Position numbers and translations under genes: made by a program. DNA of 64,000 nucleotides from Akanthomyces muscarius (lineage: Eukaryota > Ascomycota > Sordariomycetes > Hypocreales > Cordycipitaceae): contig NC_079246.1 in NCBI RefSeq assembly GCF_028009165.1, positions 248,001 to 312,000 of the forward strand, read 5' to 3'. Below are positions 33,852-45,565 of this stretch, in pieces. Below the pieces are notes generated by a model. The model made no database searches, was not told where the DNA came from, and worked only from the letters and a program-made list of their open reading frames with translations. How positions within the stretch are numbered: position 1 is the first letter of the stretch; each line of letters starts with the position of its first letter.

Positions 33852-35429
33852 CCGAAAATTTAATTTCACAGAGTGCTGGTAGGTTTCTGGCGAAAGTAAG
33901 AACCATATGGTGCAGACACAATGAGTGAGTGCCCTAGGTGACCAGCATTGTTAGTGTAGACAGTGTTTACAGCCAACTCATGATCTCTTTCTCATCTTAC
34001 GTGCCATTCAGATGCATGAAATTTCGTCCTATAGAATTTTGATCATCTGAGGAGCATAGATATCGACTCGGGCAATTTGTTCTTACTGCAATGCGACTTC
34101 GCAGACCCTCAGCAAGAATTTTGCTTGTGCAGGTGCGAGAAGTGGGAGAACTACCTGACACGTCCGGGAGGCATCGCATCTCAGCGAGCACTGAACCGCT
34201 GCGTTGCGGCCCTCAAAGCGTCACTGGAATACTAACAAGGCTTCGACGTCGTGACTAATGTTGCGATGAAATTAGCGTTGGTCGCGTGTCGTGCGACCCT
34301 TTGCGTTACTGCCAGAGGCGCGGGGCCAGCGCTGTACGCTCGACCGAGCCACTCGATTCTATTCACTTCCTATACCCTCAAGCACGCGACTTTAATATTT
34401 TTTAAAGTAATAACGGCTCCCACAATACCTAGAAAAAGTCTGACAATACCTCAGGATTATGTCATGATTTGTAGCATGTTTATTATTCGAGGCTGGCCAC
34501 TTTCGGGAACGGTGATAAGAGAAAGCGTGGTAGCAGAGTGTTACATAAGTAAAACGCCAATGATTTAATAGCATTTATTCTATTTTTTTTTATTGATTCT
34601 AAGCTTGGTTTTGCCATCTTATTCTACTTATAACAGTAATATTTCACCCATACGCCTGCTGCTTGGCATGCCAGATGAGCTCCTGAATAGTAGCACTTCG
34701 GATCAGCGGCTACCCGGTAATGTTCTCAGCACTTACACACCGAACCACTTTATTGCCGCCTTTCAATAGAAAGGAAGCCACACAAACCCCTTCCTCACCG
34801 TGCTCATGCTAGGAATGCAGGATGGCTTACCAACTTTTCATGCCTCCTTGCTGCCTTGATACTGCGCGCTCGACACATCTACCAGCAAAATCAACCGGCC
34901 GTTGCGAGTTCAAATAGAGGACCCGGAGATCAGCATCGATAAACACCGCGGAATCTCGGGGCAGACGACTGTGGCAGCACCGACGTTTCCGCTGCATACC
35001 GGGCCAGAATAGCAAGCTTTGGGTCAACACTGGGACTGCGGCAGCTAATTTCACCTGCAATGTTTGATGTATATCACCCAGTAGTTTCCTTGTGTTTATT
35101 GGGTCATACCGTTGAGCCATTGGCCAAGAGGATGAGTAATTTATAAATTTGGGCGATGCTCACGATTCGAGCAACCAAATGCTGCATATTTTCTTGTGTG
35201 AGAACACACTGATGTGCTTCGTCTACGTGATCGAGGGGCAATTCGTCCAAGTTTGGCATAAATAATTACATTACTCTCTTCAAGATGTGGTAAATATTTC
35301 AGCGATACATTACAACAGCCCTCCGCCTACGCCATTAAACAAATTTGCCGACCTTGTCGCCAAGTTTGCCCCAGCGGGAGACGAGCCATTGCTCCTCTCA
35401 TCCACTCGCAAGCCGCATTCTCAAGCCGC
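33852..35429. other. AT-rich spacer
   Basis: 1.58 kb, AT-rich with no frame I can support; 34390-34640 is particularly AT-rich. No mobile element recognised, though decayed repeats would be hard to see by eye. Confidence 0.4.
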
Positions 35430-36106
35430 TTACAGAAGGAAAGCGGCAGCAGCACCAGCAGCAGCCAGGCCGGGAATGGCCTTGCCAGCGCCAGCGACGA
35501 CGACGGGAACCGTGGGGGCGCCAGTGGGGGCCTGGATTTGGCCGTCACCAATCTGAGTGACTTTGGCACCACCGGTCGGGACACCAGTCTGGGTCTGGCC
35601 GTTTCCGTTCGACATCGGGGTGGTAGTGGGCTTAGCAGTGCCCTCAGTCTGGGGGTTGCGGCAGCGAGAGCCGGCGCAGATGCCGCCGTCGCAGCAAGCA
35701 CCGTAGTCCTTGCCGTTCTGGAAGCAGATGCCTATATGACGGAACCGTTAGAGTCTGTAAAACCGAGCAGTAATCATGTCTTGAACATACCGTCAAAGGG
35801 AACGCAAGTAGGCTGCGCCGTAGCCGTGGACGAAGCCATGGACATGGTCCCGGTCTCGGTTTTGGGGTTGCGGCAGCGAGAGCCGGCGCAGATGCCACCG
35901 TCGCAGCAAGTGCCGTAGTTCATGCCATTTTGGTAGCAGATGCCTGTACTGATGGTTAGTATGAGCTTCTATCGAGGCAAGGCGTAGTAGAATATCGTAC
36001 CATCGAAGGGAACGCAAGTCGCGGCGGAAGACGAGGCAGCGTCGGCGGCAGCGACGGTAGCAACGCCAACGGCGGAGAGGATAGAGGCGATGGTAGCAAA
36101 CTTCAT
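35430..36106 (-). CDS. GPI-anchor-type surface protein with two tandem six-cysteine (knottin-spaced) modules
   Basis: Exons on minus: 36106-36001, 35943-35791, 35731-35430 (186 aa). A signal peptide (KFATIASILSAVGVATVAAA) covers residues 1-21. Module 1 has Cys31, 38, 48, 49, 54, 59; module 2 has Cys82, 89, 99, 100, 105, 110. Both read C-x6-C-x9-CC-x4-C-x4-C and are nearly identical (CVPFDGIC, then CCDGGICAGSRCRNP). Each module is split by a phase-1 intron in the same Gly codon after CVPFD (57 and 59 nt), so the module plus its intron was duplicated. A Thr/Gly/Pro-rich stalk follows, ending in a hydrophobic tail (GLAAAGAAAAFLL) suited to GPI attachment. The cysteine order is that of cystine-knot folds; the fold is inferred and the function unknown. 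Confidence 0.85.
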
Positions 36107-37955
36107 TGTGGCGGTTATAACGAGAGTCGGGATGGATGAGTTCTGGTCTTCTTCAGTGGGAAAAAGGTCGCGGCGACGGCCCTATTTATCCCCATCGTCC
36201 GCTGATGATCGACAGGGCACTTCTGCATTCCCCCGTCAAAGCGTCTGCTTGCGGCAGCGGACAAAGCTACCGCTAGTGCAAAAACACGACTAGCTCAGAA
36301 GCGTATTGTACATACTCACTGGTTACAATCATAATAACGTAATTCCAGCGGCTTGCCTGCAGCAGTTTGAGCAGGATACGAAGCAACAATAGTTTCGCGG
36401 CCCACATCGTGTATATTTTGCCTTTTGTTATGGATCAGAATCTCCACATGCCATGAACATGGTCCAGACACGAGATCTTCATACTACATACCAACGAAGA
36501 GCCGATATTCTGCGCAGGACCTCATTATTGGGCCCACAAGGCGAACGGAGCGGGCTATCCGTGCACCAGCACCATGCCATGCCGCCGTCCCCGGGCCAGG
36601 GCTGGCAGCATGTTTTCCGCATCCGTCGGGCCATCGGTCGATGTTGCAGGATAAAATCTGGGCCTTGAGCACTTTATGGGAGGCTTAATTCTGTACGAGA
36701 ATAATTGCGGATAAATCACACGTGCACCTTCCCCAGTACGGAGCCGTCGCTGGAACTGTTGGATCTGCCACGGCAGAGGTCCTCCTCACTAAGCCGTGTC
36801 GTCGCACGCGCCGCCGTTGCTTGCAGCGACTAGAAACGCTCGAGTCTCACCAGATCAATATTCAGGAATGCACTGGTCTGCTCGCGCAGAAGCTTCAGGT
36901 TTGAAAGGTACGCCGCGTATTTGCTACAGTGTGTTTTGGCAGAAAGCCGGATTGTCGCTCGGCACTAATAAATAATGGTCTCACTCACCTCAATAGCGGA
37001 AAGCAAGTTCATGTGGCTGACTGCAATTTAACAATACGAGGTCAAGCAGCGATAGCATTTCAAGGGGCACCAATCAAGTCGAGCAGCGAGGCCGGACTTA
37101 CTACGGATACTTGTGCTGACGCATGAACTTTTTGACGCTTTGCTGAGCCCGTGATTACTCTCTTTCAGACGGAACCTGACTTTTTCCTGAGATACTGGTT
37201 ACTAGGTGCCTGAAAGCCTACCTACCTAGGCAGTGGGCGTCGTGGCGCGTCTAGTGTGTTTAAGCAGCGTGTCGCTTTGTCGCATCCGCCTGCTGGGCAA
37301 CGTGGCTGTCACACCACGTCAACCTACCAGTATCGCCTGGGGAGCGCGGCACCATACTTGTCTTATCCTGTCTCTATGTTAATCAAATACTGGTGATTGA
37401 AATCGCGTCTCAATTGCCTACCATAAATGTCATTGTAACAACCTTACTACGTTCAAGATCCGAATCTTGAGCGTCATTCCACTACCATTAGCACCAATAG
37501 CAAGCAGAACTGCCCAAAAGTCACTGCACGGCGTGTGGATTTCAGCACGTATCTAGAATAAGGAAGCCTACTGATTCTACAAGATACGCCATGGCCGGCG
37601 TATCTTGCAACGGCACGGGCTTTTCAGAAGACCAATTCCACCGCTACCCTATAACTAGATGGGATCCAACAACCCAAAAACCAACTTCTTTTTTTTTTTT
37701 TGGCAGAATATTGACTACACATCATTTGTTACGCCAAAAGGACTGGAAGGCGCCGATACTAAGGCCTTGCAAATTAACACTTATACGCGTGACAGCGGCC
37801 ACCTAGGCCGCCTGAGCCGGTCGCATGGGTCCTGTTGCTGTGTGCAGCACACCATTAAAGCCCGGCCTCAGAAAGACACAATCCAAAAAGCTCGAGCTCT
37901 TCATCTACATGTCTCAAAAGTTTCCTTCTACAAAAATAGGAAAAAACGGCAAAAA
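36107..37955. other. Spacer between the two-module surface-protein gene and the 5S gene
   Basis: 1.85 kb of mixed composition. A T14 run near 37687 is the only simple repeat. No supported gene. Confidence 0.4.
36182..36189 (-). promoter_or_regulatory. TATA-like box for the gene at 36106
   Basis: Read on the minus strand this is GATAAATA, about 75 bases before the ATG. A plausible core promoter. Confidence 0.4.
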
Positions 37956-38074
37956 ACATACAACAGCCGGTGTTCGCTGGTCGTCACCGACCCAACTACT
38001 AATCTGCCGGTCAGTAGCTTGACAGCTGCGGAGCAAACGGGACGCGGTATTCTCTACTACCTGTGGTCGTATGT
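37956..38074 (-). rRNA. 5S ribosomal RNA gene (divergent copy)
   Basis: On the minus strand a 119-nt sequence starts ACATACGACCACAGG and ends GGCTGTTGTATGT. The ends pair as helix I (nine pairs, one G-U). Inside it carries the fungal 5S landmarks TTAGTAGTTGGGT and ACCAGCGAA, and TACCGCGTCCCGT at the hairpin-loop position. A T6 run follows immediately (37951-37955 plus the last base), the expected RNA polymerase III terminator. In filamentous ascomycetes 5S genes are dispersed singly, as here. Two changes in the conserved loop (CCCGTTTGCTC where CCCGTCCGCTC is expected) argue for drift. A swapped pair in helix IV (GGTCGGTGACGACC) keeps pairing and argues for constraint. It may be a variant gene or a young pseudogene. 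Confidence 0.85.
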
Positions 38075-39228
38075 GCTAGCTTGTGATCAAAACTAAAATA
38101 TACTTGTTTTGCCGCTGAAGCGCTGCGCTGAGTGTCCCTCATCGCACTTTATCCTTTTGTTATGCGCATTTCATCACATATACCCGCCTTTCCTACGGCG
38201 CTTGTCTTTTTCGGTACTATTTTTCGACAGGCAGCGCATCTAATCTAATATGCCTTTTTCAGCAGCCGCCAGTATCTACCTTCTAGTTAACGGCCAAACT
38301 GTCATTGACTCTAGCGTTAGTAGTACAGGGCCACCGGCACATAGCTCCCTTTATGCTGGCAGACTGCGATCTGGCGAGCCTAGTCCGTCTGCCAGTGCAT
38401 TCGCCATTGCAATTCGACGTGGATGAGATTGTGAGCATAAGCGACCATGTCACAGAACGAGGTTGAGAGCCTGGCCGAGGACAAGTCACCGCAGCAGACC
38501 GGTCGCAGGGGCCTACCCACGAAAACAGTTGTATGCCAACAAGAGATGATACACCCCGCCTCGGTCAGAACAAAATGCTTACCCGCCTGACCTAGTACTT
38601 TCAATTCTGATCCCGCATTATAGACGCAACTGGCAAGCAGAACGACTGGCATTACCCCAACGATGCAAACGGGTTTATTACCTGCTTGCGCGCTGCCCTG
38701 GCGCTCTTTTCTGATTCGACCTGTCTGGCGGTCATGTAGGGCGATTGGCGTGTGCCGCCGAATAGATGCAAGAATAGTGTGCGTGAGACTAGAGTCGAGG
38801 CACTCGTACCGCTTAGTTCTTGGATGACAGGCCCAAAAGTGTTCCTGGTGACCGAGCCGATAAAACTACACGACCACCCAGCTTCGCCACCCGGCCGTCT
38901 CATGAGGCTAACAGTGATTTGGATTGCTAGTATGAATTCAGTGACCTGTAGTCAACTACAGTGTGCTTGTATACTGCTAGGGTACTCGTCCGAGCCTTGC
39001 CGCAGAAGTGAGGCTGCCAGCATGCGGGCTGGTGTCTGCCTTGGGCTCACTCCACTGCTTCGCCTCAGGCTATGCAACTGATAATATTGCAGAGGCAGCG
39101 AGCTCTGCACACCGACTTTTCGCCCAAATCAGTGAGAGCTCATCGTTACTGGAAGCGAGCGAGTGAAAACTTATCGTAATTAATTTCGCTCGTTGGCAGA
39201 TCTTGAAGAAAGGGACATCTACCTCGCC
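38075..39228. other. Spacer between the 5S gene and the NACHT gene
   Basis: 1.15 kb. Several frames are open for 80-110 codons on both strands (for example 38380-38652 on minus), but none has a domain, a good start and splice sites. It may include decayed coding sequence. Confidence 0.35.
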
Positions 39229-42200
39229 ATGTCAAAAGAATCGTTCGGCTTGGCCTGCGGCGTTATGCAGGTCCTTAGCTTTTCGCATGAGTTTTTCAAT
39301 TTGTACGACAGTCTCTGTGAGAAAACGTCACCGCAACCGCGCCTAGAAGACTTTTCAAGGCAAATGGCTGAACACTGCACGGAAATCAGCAACCGCCACC
39401 GCGCGCTGGCCCAGCGTGAAACCGGAAATATCTCCAAGGCATTGGCGAGAATAGCTCATCAATGCAGCAATACAGCCAGAAGTCTAGAAAGCGAAATAAA
39501 ACGCATGACGGGAGGTTCCGGGGCTCAAGGATCCCTACATGCGGTGCTGAGAAGACTACCGCGAAAGAGCAGGATTGACACGTTAAGAAGGGAGATGAAT
39601 GAGCAACAGCAAGCGCTGCAAATTTACATGCTAGGACATCTATGGTAAGTAAGTTTATTCTGATATTTATGCAGTGTGGTTTGACTTATAATTGGTTTTT
39701 AGCGAAAGAAGTCTTGCAGCTGAGTTCCTGCAGGACCGTTCTGTCGAGACTCTCACAGAGCGCATGCAAGCTTTTGTGCGCCAGTGCGCCTTGGGTACTG
39801 AAAACATGGCCGCTCTTATTGATGCCGCTATTATTCATAATACTGAGCAGTCGAATCGACTAAAAGAGACATTGAAGCACCATGTTTCTACGGAAGTAGA
39901 AACTGCCACAGACGAAATGCGGAGCTGCATCACGAGTGGCCTCGCCACCTCAACGCAAAATATGCGTGCTTTGGCAGCGACAGCCAGCCATAATATTGCT
40001 GCTGAAGCTCAGACGAAACAATTGCTACAAAGTCTCAGATTTGAGGATATGAATGACAGAAGGAATCGCCTGAAAGATGGTCTCAAATCTGCGCACCACG
40101 ACACATGTCAATGGGTGTACAGACCAGGAAGCTTTAGAGGCATCAGAGACTTTTTCGAGCAAGAATGCGATGGCTACTGGATTACTGGCAAGCCAGGTTG
40201 TGGAAAGTCAACATTTATGGCTTTTCTAGTCCAAGATCCAAGAACCAGCGAGTATCTGGAGCAATGGAGATCCGATACCAAAATTATTTCCCACTTCTTC
40301 TGGAAAGCTGGCTCGCGAATGCAACGAGGCCTCCTTGGGTTTTGGTGTTCCTCACTGTACCAATTACTACTTGCGGAACCCTATCTGGTCATTATCCTTC
40401 TTTCGGCCAAAATCGAAGGCGGCAGGGGAGATATGAGCAACAAATATCAAACGTCAGATTGGACCATTGAAGATCTAAAATCGGCCTGGACAACAGCTTT
40501 AAATTCACAGTCATTTTCGGTATGTTTATTTCTGGATGGGCTGGATGAAATACATGAAGACGACAGCTTCCACAAGATAGACGAGCTCCTCGCGTTCTTC
40601 CAAGAGTTTCCACAGGTAAAGATGTGTCTTTCCGGCAGATCTGAGCCGGGAATGCTCAAGTTACTTCAAGGTTTTGCCCAGATGAAGTTTCATGAGTTCA
40701 CCGGTCGAGACATGCATGACTTCGCCACGCAATACCTGGCATCATTCTGGAAGAGAAGCGAATTTTCTGTCTCTGACCAAATCTGCATCATTGAAACATT
40801 GATGAGGAAAGCAGAAGGAGTCTTTCTGTGGTTGCGATTAGTGGTTCGAAATCTGAACAACAGCCTTGGTCGAGACGACAGCTTTTCTGATCTCCAGCGT
40901 CGGATTGATGAACTCCCTTCCGAGGTTTCAGAAATTTATCAAGAAATGTGGGATAGAGAAAATGGAATAAAGGGAAGAACTCGTATTCATTGTGCAGAAT
41001 CTGCACGGTACTTCAATCTAATGCTAGGGTTAGAAGGCCAACGCATTGAGTCACCTACGTTCTTCTCTGGCCTTTCACCAGGCTTCATTTTTACGGCGCT
41101 GCCTCCGCTGTCCGTACCATACGAGCCATTGCGGGTAATTCATATTGCTTTTGCTGCTAATGACGAACTACAAAAAAAGGTCTTCAACGACGCAACAAGT
41201 GTGTCGGCGGCCGAAATCGAAGCAGCGTGTACCAGAATCGCGAATGCAATTGCATCGAAATGCGTTGGACTCATTGAGTTTCTACCTTTATACGAAAATA
41301 GCCGTATGCAAAAGGAGCTGACAAAGTCATTCGGCCTGGACGCAACTACATGTTTTCGAAAAGTTCAGTTCATTCATCGCACAGCATTTGATTTCGTATC
41401 CGAGTCAGACGCCGGATTCAAGATTCGCTCCTTCGATAAATCCTACGCAATGGACAACCAGATGAATATCGCAAAAGCGTTATGTGCGCTGTCGCTGCTT
41501 ACCCCACGCCTCGGCATACCGACAAATGAAATTAGAATTTTCAGTAAGCTTTTCACACCTGACACCGCATCTGATATAGCTGGTGCACTATCAGCGTGCG
41601 CAAAAGTATACAACCACATTGTCTGTTGTGAGTGGGGAGGAGCAGAGAGGCTGCACTCATTTTTTTACTCGGCAATCTGTCACGGGAGAAGTTCCTTCGT
41701 CAAGTGTAACGCGAAAAATGCCTTCACCAATTGGTTGCTAGAATGGATCGCGAAGGATCCCTGCAAAGGTCAGCTGGCCACCATGGCATTAACTGATTGC
41801 TTCGAGTTAAAGTGTTATGAAATTTACCGTCAACTGCTAGCGCTCGGCGCTGACCTTGACGCCACTACTTGCACCTGGGAATGCTCGCTCTGTCAAAAGA
41901 CAGCAGTGCGCCACATTATTTCACCTACAGCGAGGTTTCTTCACCAGGCGATCTCGGACAGAGTCCTTTGCGAGGATCAACAAATCATATTGAATGATCT
42001 AGTTGTACGGGACACATTTATGGCAACAAGAATACCGTTGGTGATGTGGAGTTGCAAAGAATCAATCACCAGTGGTGTGGGGCTACGAACTGGTTTCAGC
42101 CAACTTGATACTCATGCGATAGCCCGGCAGCTTCACTTCTCCACAGGTAGATGGATGAAGGGCTGCACTGCGCTGATAATTTTTACGAATTGGGCGTACA

Positions 42201-42595
42201 TTCTACTCGAAGCAACGGACTGGGACCAAGTGAAGGAGAAGATGCTAGGGCAAGAAGGCTTGTTCAGTGTTGTCGCTGCCTTGAGCGCAGACGCTGATAT
42301 GCTCAAGAAAGGTCGTTTCACTCATTTCTATGAATTGGACGACCCAGCTATATCGGATGACTTCCGCAGAGTTTTCGTCCCGTGGATGCGTGGTGGCCAG
42401 GACCACAAGAATGTTGAGATGGCACGAGCGCTGGACCTACTCATGGAGAGCCTATCCGCTGGAGCCTCGAAACTGGTACCCATTTCCAGTCTGACTGAGG
42501 TTTCCGATGATGAGGCCGCTGATGACAGCAATGATGAAACCTCCGTTGACAGCGATGACGCGGGAGAACTGTTCTTGAGTTCTAGATCCATGTAA
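39229..42595 (+). CDS. NACHT-domain STAND protein (fungal NLR-like)
   Basis: Exons 39229-39644 and 39703-42595 (1102 aa); the 58-nt intron has GTAAGT donor and a TTTTTAG acceptor. The N-terminal ~270 residues are helical (FGLACGVMQVLSFSHEF opens a fungal STAND-type N-terminal block) and contain no HET, Goodbye or patatin motif I can see. NACHT core: Walker A GKPGCGKST at 301-309, Walker B LFLDGLDEI around Asp417, sensor-type KMCLSGRSEPGML, then HDFATQYL and the helical GVFLWLRLVVRNL and RRIDELPSEVSEIYQEMW typical of the DUF7791-containing group. No ANK, TPR or WD40 repeats are recognisable in the last 500 residues; the C-terminus is a short acidic Asp/Ser tail. Such proteins act in non-self recognition and regulated cell death (family knowledge). 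The ATG at 39229 is the first in frame after a stop. Confidence 0.92.
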
Positions 42596-43056
42596 CGCGG
42601 GGTATTTATGCAGCCCGAATCGATATCATCTTCGACCGATTCTGTTGTAAGAACTATACCAGAGTTGGTTGTCAAGGTTTTTTGCTTTGAAATGGTTCAA
42701 ATTGGAAGACGGATCAAAACGGCGGGCGAGCAACCAAACAGCGTGCTGAAACCAGAGTTGATTTCTTTTGCAGAGTAAATAAGTTTACTGAGCCTCTAAA
42801 CATTTCTGGCCACAGCCGAGTACATATTCCAGGTTGATATCGGGCTGGCTATATCTATGCGGAAACGGGTCGTTGGGTCGGATTCACGGAAGATGTATGA
42901 CTGCCTCCATAAGTCTGTGTTTCCCAAGCACTATCCTTAGATAGGACTAATGGAGAGCCCTCGGTCGTAGCACCTCAAGAAAAAGAAGTCAAGCTCGCCA
43001 ATTTCTGACTCGAAGACCATACTTGCAGCCTGCCAAAAAAACCACAATCAAGAACG

Positions 43057-43096
43057 AAACAGGACGCGGTATTCTCTACTGCCTGTGGTCGTATGT
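43057..43096 (-). pseudogene. Truncated 5S rRNA copy (5' 40 nt only)
   Basis: On minus the sequence from 43096 reads ACATACGACCACAGGCAGTA and continues for about 40 nt, matching the 5S at 38074 with two differences. It then diverges abruptly after GTTT. The 3' two thirds, including the internal promoter boxes and terminator, are missing, so it cannot be a working gene. Same orientation as the 38 kb copy. Confidence 0.8.
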
Positions 43097-44711
43097 ACCA
43101 GTGGAAGAAATAATTCACATTATATCCAAAGGCATCGCGACAGAGTACGCTTTGCGGCGAGCTTCGATCCGCATTGCCAGTAGTTTGACAACATGTACTC
43201 GTCTCATGACAGGCTTTCGTTTTGCCATGCATTCTCCGTCACGCATGGAAGAGGAGACAAGCAACAATAGCGCATGCCATTGACACTTGTATAAATACCA
43301 TGAAGTTCTAGAACACATTAATTGTTTACTATAAAAGAAGTGTTTTTCGCTTTGGCCACAAAGTACGTGATTTTCTTACCACGATGGAGCCAGTCACGCG
43401 CGAGAAGTGCTCACGATCGTAGTGAGAGTAGTACGCATGCTTGCTCTTTCGATCACGAATTCCCTGGAATGGCACGAGGAAATCATCAGCGAGCTCGTCT
43501 GGCCTGCACACATCATAGCTAGAGAAGTATGTCTATGGTCGGGCCCAATACACAGCGGGCGACAGAGCCTGGTCTACAGCCCCGAGAATGCACACCATGA
43601 GTAATGTTACTTCAATCAACAAAGTCCGAAGCCACAATTTCGCGTACAAATTGCCATGCGAATTCTGCAAATTGCATCTATATTTAGCCAGAAAATGCTA
43701 GAGCCTGTTAATGCAAGCCACCGTTCCATTAAGCTACTTTTACCCCGCCACCAGAGCTACCATCTCAGCTGGCGGGGCAAATCGAGCGAGGAGCCTCTTA
43801 TTCTTTGCTCTCATGTTCAGCTTCTTTTATTATTGCCCTTATTGCATAGCAACAGGCAACTTTTCTGCGCTACCAGCCTTGATCCAGCACTGCAAATTCG
43901 TCCCATTCTCGTCGTCAGGGTACGGGTCGGTGACAGGCCTCTTATGGGCATCCCCCAGGTCTGCACCACGCGGCTGGGCAGCCTGCAGCAACTACATCCC
44001 ATAGCAAACACTATTGGCGGTGAGAGATGGGCTGTGCTACGCTGCAGAAAGCGACAAGTCTGCAAAAGTACCGTATTCAGAGCCTATTCAACGACTTCTT
44101 CCCGTCCTGGCCGCCGTCATCGGAGTGACACGACCGAGCAGCTGACCGCATCGTATTAGGTCTCACACGCAACTCGTACGCTTTCGGGTTATAATTTTAG
44201 CTGGCCGGTCAATTTGCATTCCTTGGAGAATTTTAAGGCTGTGGTAGTGATGCTGGCCAGGTTAGAGTCTGCTCTGCGAGTATCGCAACCCCCGCCATGC
44301 GATGCATCAAAGCTCGTATTCTGACGTCTGCCGAGCTCAGCCTGCCAAGCCCTGCACGCATTGCCCAGCCGGATTCAATGAGACGCTACAATACGCATAT
44401 ACACATGCCATTAAGGTCTTTTCTTTCTCTGGGCGGAGCACGTCCGCTCAGCCCTGCGACAGCTGAAAGCTCGTACATTGATGTCCGTTCTGGTAGTTGC
44501 ACCTCCGATTGGCTTCCTGAGATGCACGTTGACGCAGTGTCACACAGGTGTCGGCTAACTTGCCTCGCCACCCGCAAGTGGTGTCATTCGGCACCGGAGC
44601 CAAACGGGAAACAAAAAGTCTGCAGCTTAGCCTTTGTTGCGGTGTGTAGGGCGAATGCGCAAGATACGAGCTGGGCTTGGGGGCCGAGAGCTCTTCAATA
44701 GGCGAAATGCA

Positions 44712-44719
44712 AGTATAAA
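44712..44719 (+). promoter_or_regulatory. TATA-like box for BYS1
   Basis: AGTATAAA about 100 bases before the ATG, followed by a CA-rich leader. A plausible core promoter. Confidence 0.45.
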
Positions 44720-44815
44720 GAGAACGGGATATCGCCCTCAGCTCTCACGAATCCATCTCCTCAACCTCAGACCCAACTCACATACAATTCACATACATTC
44801 CCAATACTCATCACC

Positions 44816-45286
44816 ATGCTCAAGCAGCTCAGCATCCTCGCCCTCGCCGGCCTCGCCACCGCCGCCCCAGGCAAGGCCAAGGTCGTCAACAACTGCAACT
44901 TTGAAGTGACGCTGTGGTCCGTCGGCGGCGACATCTCAGCCCCGCACACGCTCGCAGCCCGCGGCGGCCAGTACTCGGAGCAGTACACGCGTGACCCCAA
45001 GACGGGCGGCCGCGCTCTCAAGATCACGCGCGAGCGCGACGGCCTCTACACCGGCAAGGCCCAGACCAACTTTGCCTACACGCTCGACCCGGGCCAGCTC
45101 TGGTACGACCTCTCCGACGTCTTTGGCGACCCCTTTGCGCGCAACCGCGTCCAGGTCGTGTCGTCCAACAGCCAGTGCCAGTCCATTGTCTGGGCCGACG
45201 GCCGCCCGCCCGCCGGCAGCCAGGTCAAGACCTGCACGCGCGAGAGCGACACGACTCTTACTCTGTGCGCTCCGGGACCCAAGTAA
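44816..45286 (+). CDS. BYS1-family secreted protein (thaumatin-like fold)
   Basis: A single exon of 156 aa. Signal peptide MLKQLSILALAGLATAAPG, with cleavage near residue 17-19. The mature part begins VVNNCNFEVTLWSVGGD and continues with LAARGGQYSEQY, ALKITRERDGLYTG, FAYTLDPGQLWYDLSDVFGDPF and the C-terminal cysteine pair region (VKTCTRESDTTLTLCAPG). This order of motifs is that of BYS1-domain proteins, named after a yeast-phase-specific Blastomyces protein. Four cysteines are present in the mature chain. Biochemical role unknown; family members are abundant secreted proteins of fungi on hosts or under stress. It is the first gene right of the NLR island. Confidence 0.92.
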   Translation: MLKQLSILALAGLATAAPGKAKVVNNCNFEVTLWSVGGDISAPHTLAARGGQYSEQYTRDPKTGGRALKITRERDGLYTGKAQTNFAYTLDPGQLWYDLSDVFGDPFARNRVQVVSSNSQCQSIVWADGRPPAGSQVKTCTRESDTTLTLCAPGPK

Positions 45287-45565
45287 GACGATGGATCGAT
45301 TGACGTCGCGCTGCGGAAGGGGGGCTCGCTTGACTGCGCAGGCGTGAGCGCTAAGTCCTCGACGATGCAAATGACGGCCGCGTATATCTCTTATCCCAGA
45401 TAGTAATCACGAATATGACCTTGAATAAGCTTGCTTGCTGTTGTTCGAAAGGGTGTCGCTCCTTTCATTGTTGATTAAATCATCGCTATGTGGTATCATA
45501 TCATGTAGTGTGCGCAGTATGTCGCCTGCAAACCTCTCCTCGGTCTACCTGTACCGTCTCGCCCC

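Larger units (their letters stand above)
42596..44815. other. Spacer between the NACHT gene and BYS1, containing a 5S fragment
   Basis: 2.2 kb without a supported gene. It contains a 40-bp 5' fragment of a 5S gene (43057-43096) and a TATA-like element just before BYS1. Open frames at 43656-44159 lack recognisable domains. Confidence 0.4.

Noticed and set aside
38380..38903. Open minus-strand frames of 80-90 codons between the 5S and NACHT genes.
   Set aside because: They have no recognisable domain, and stops of every type appear on either side; possibly decayed DNA but not supportable.
38038..43107. Translations near 38.04 and 43.07 kb share GRGILYxLWSYV and looked like a duplicated protein gene.
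   Set aside because: The shared stretch is the 5' end of 5S rRNA read on the wrong strand; RNA landmarks and helix pairing explain it fully.
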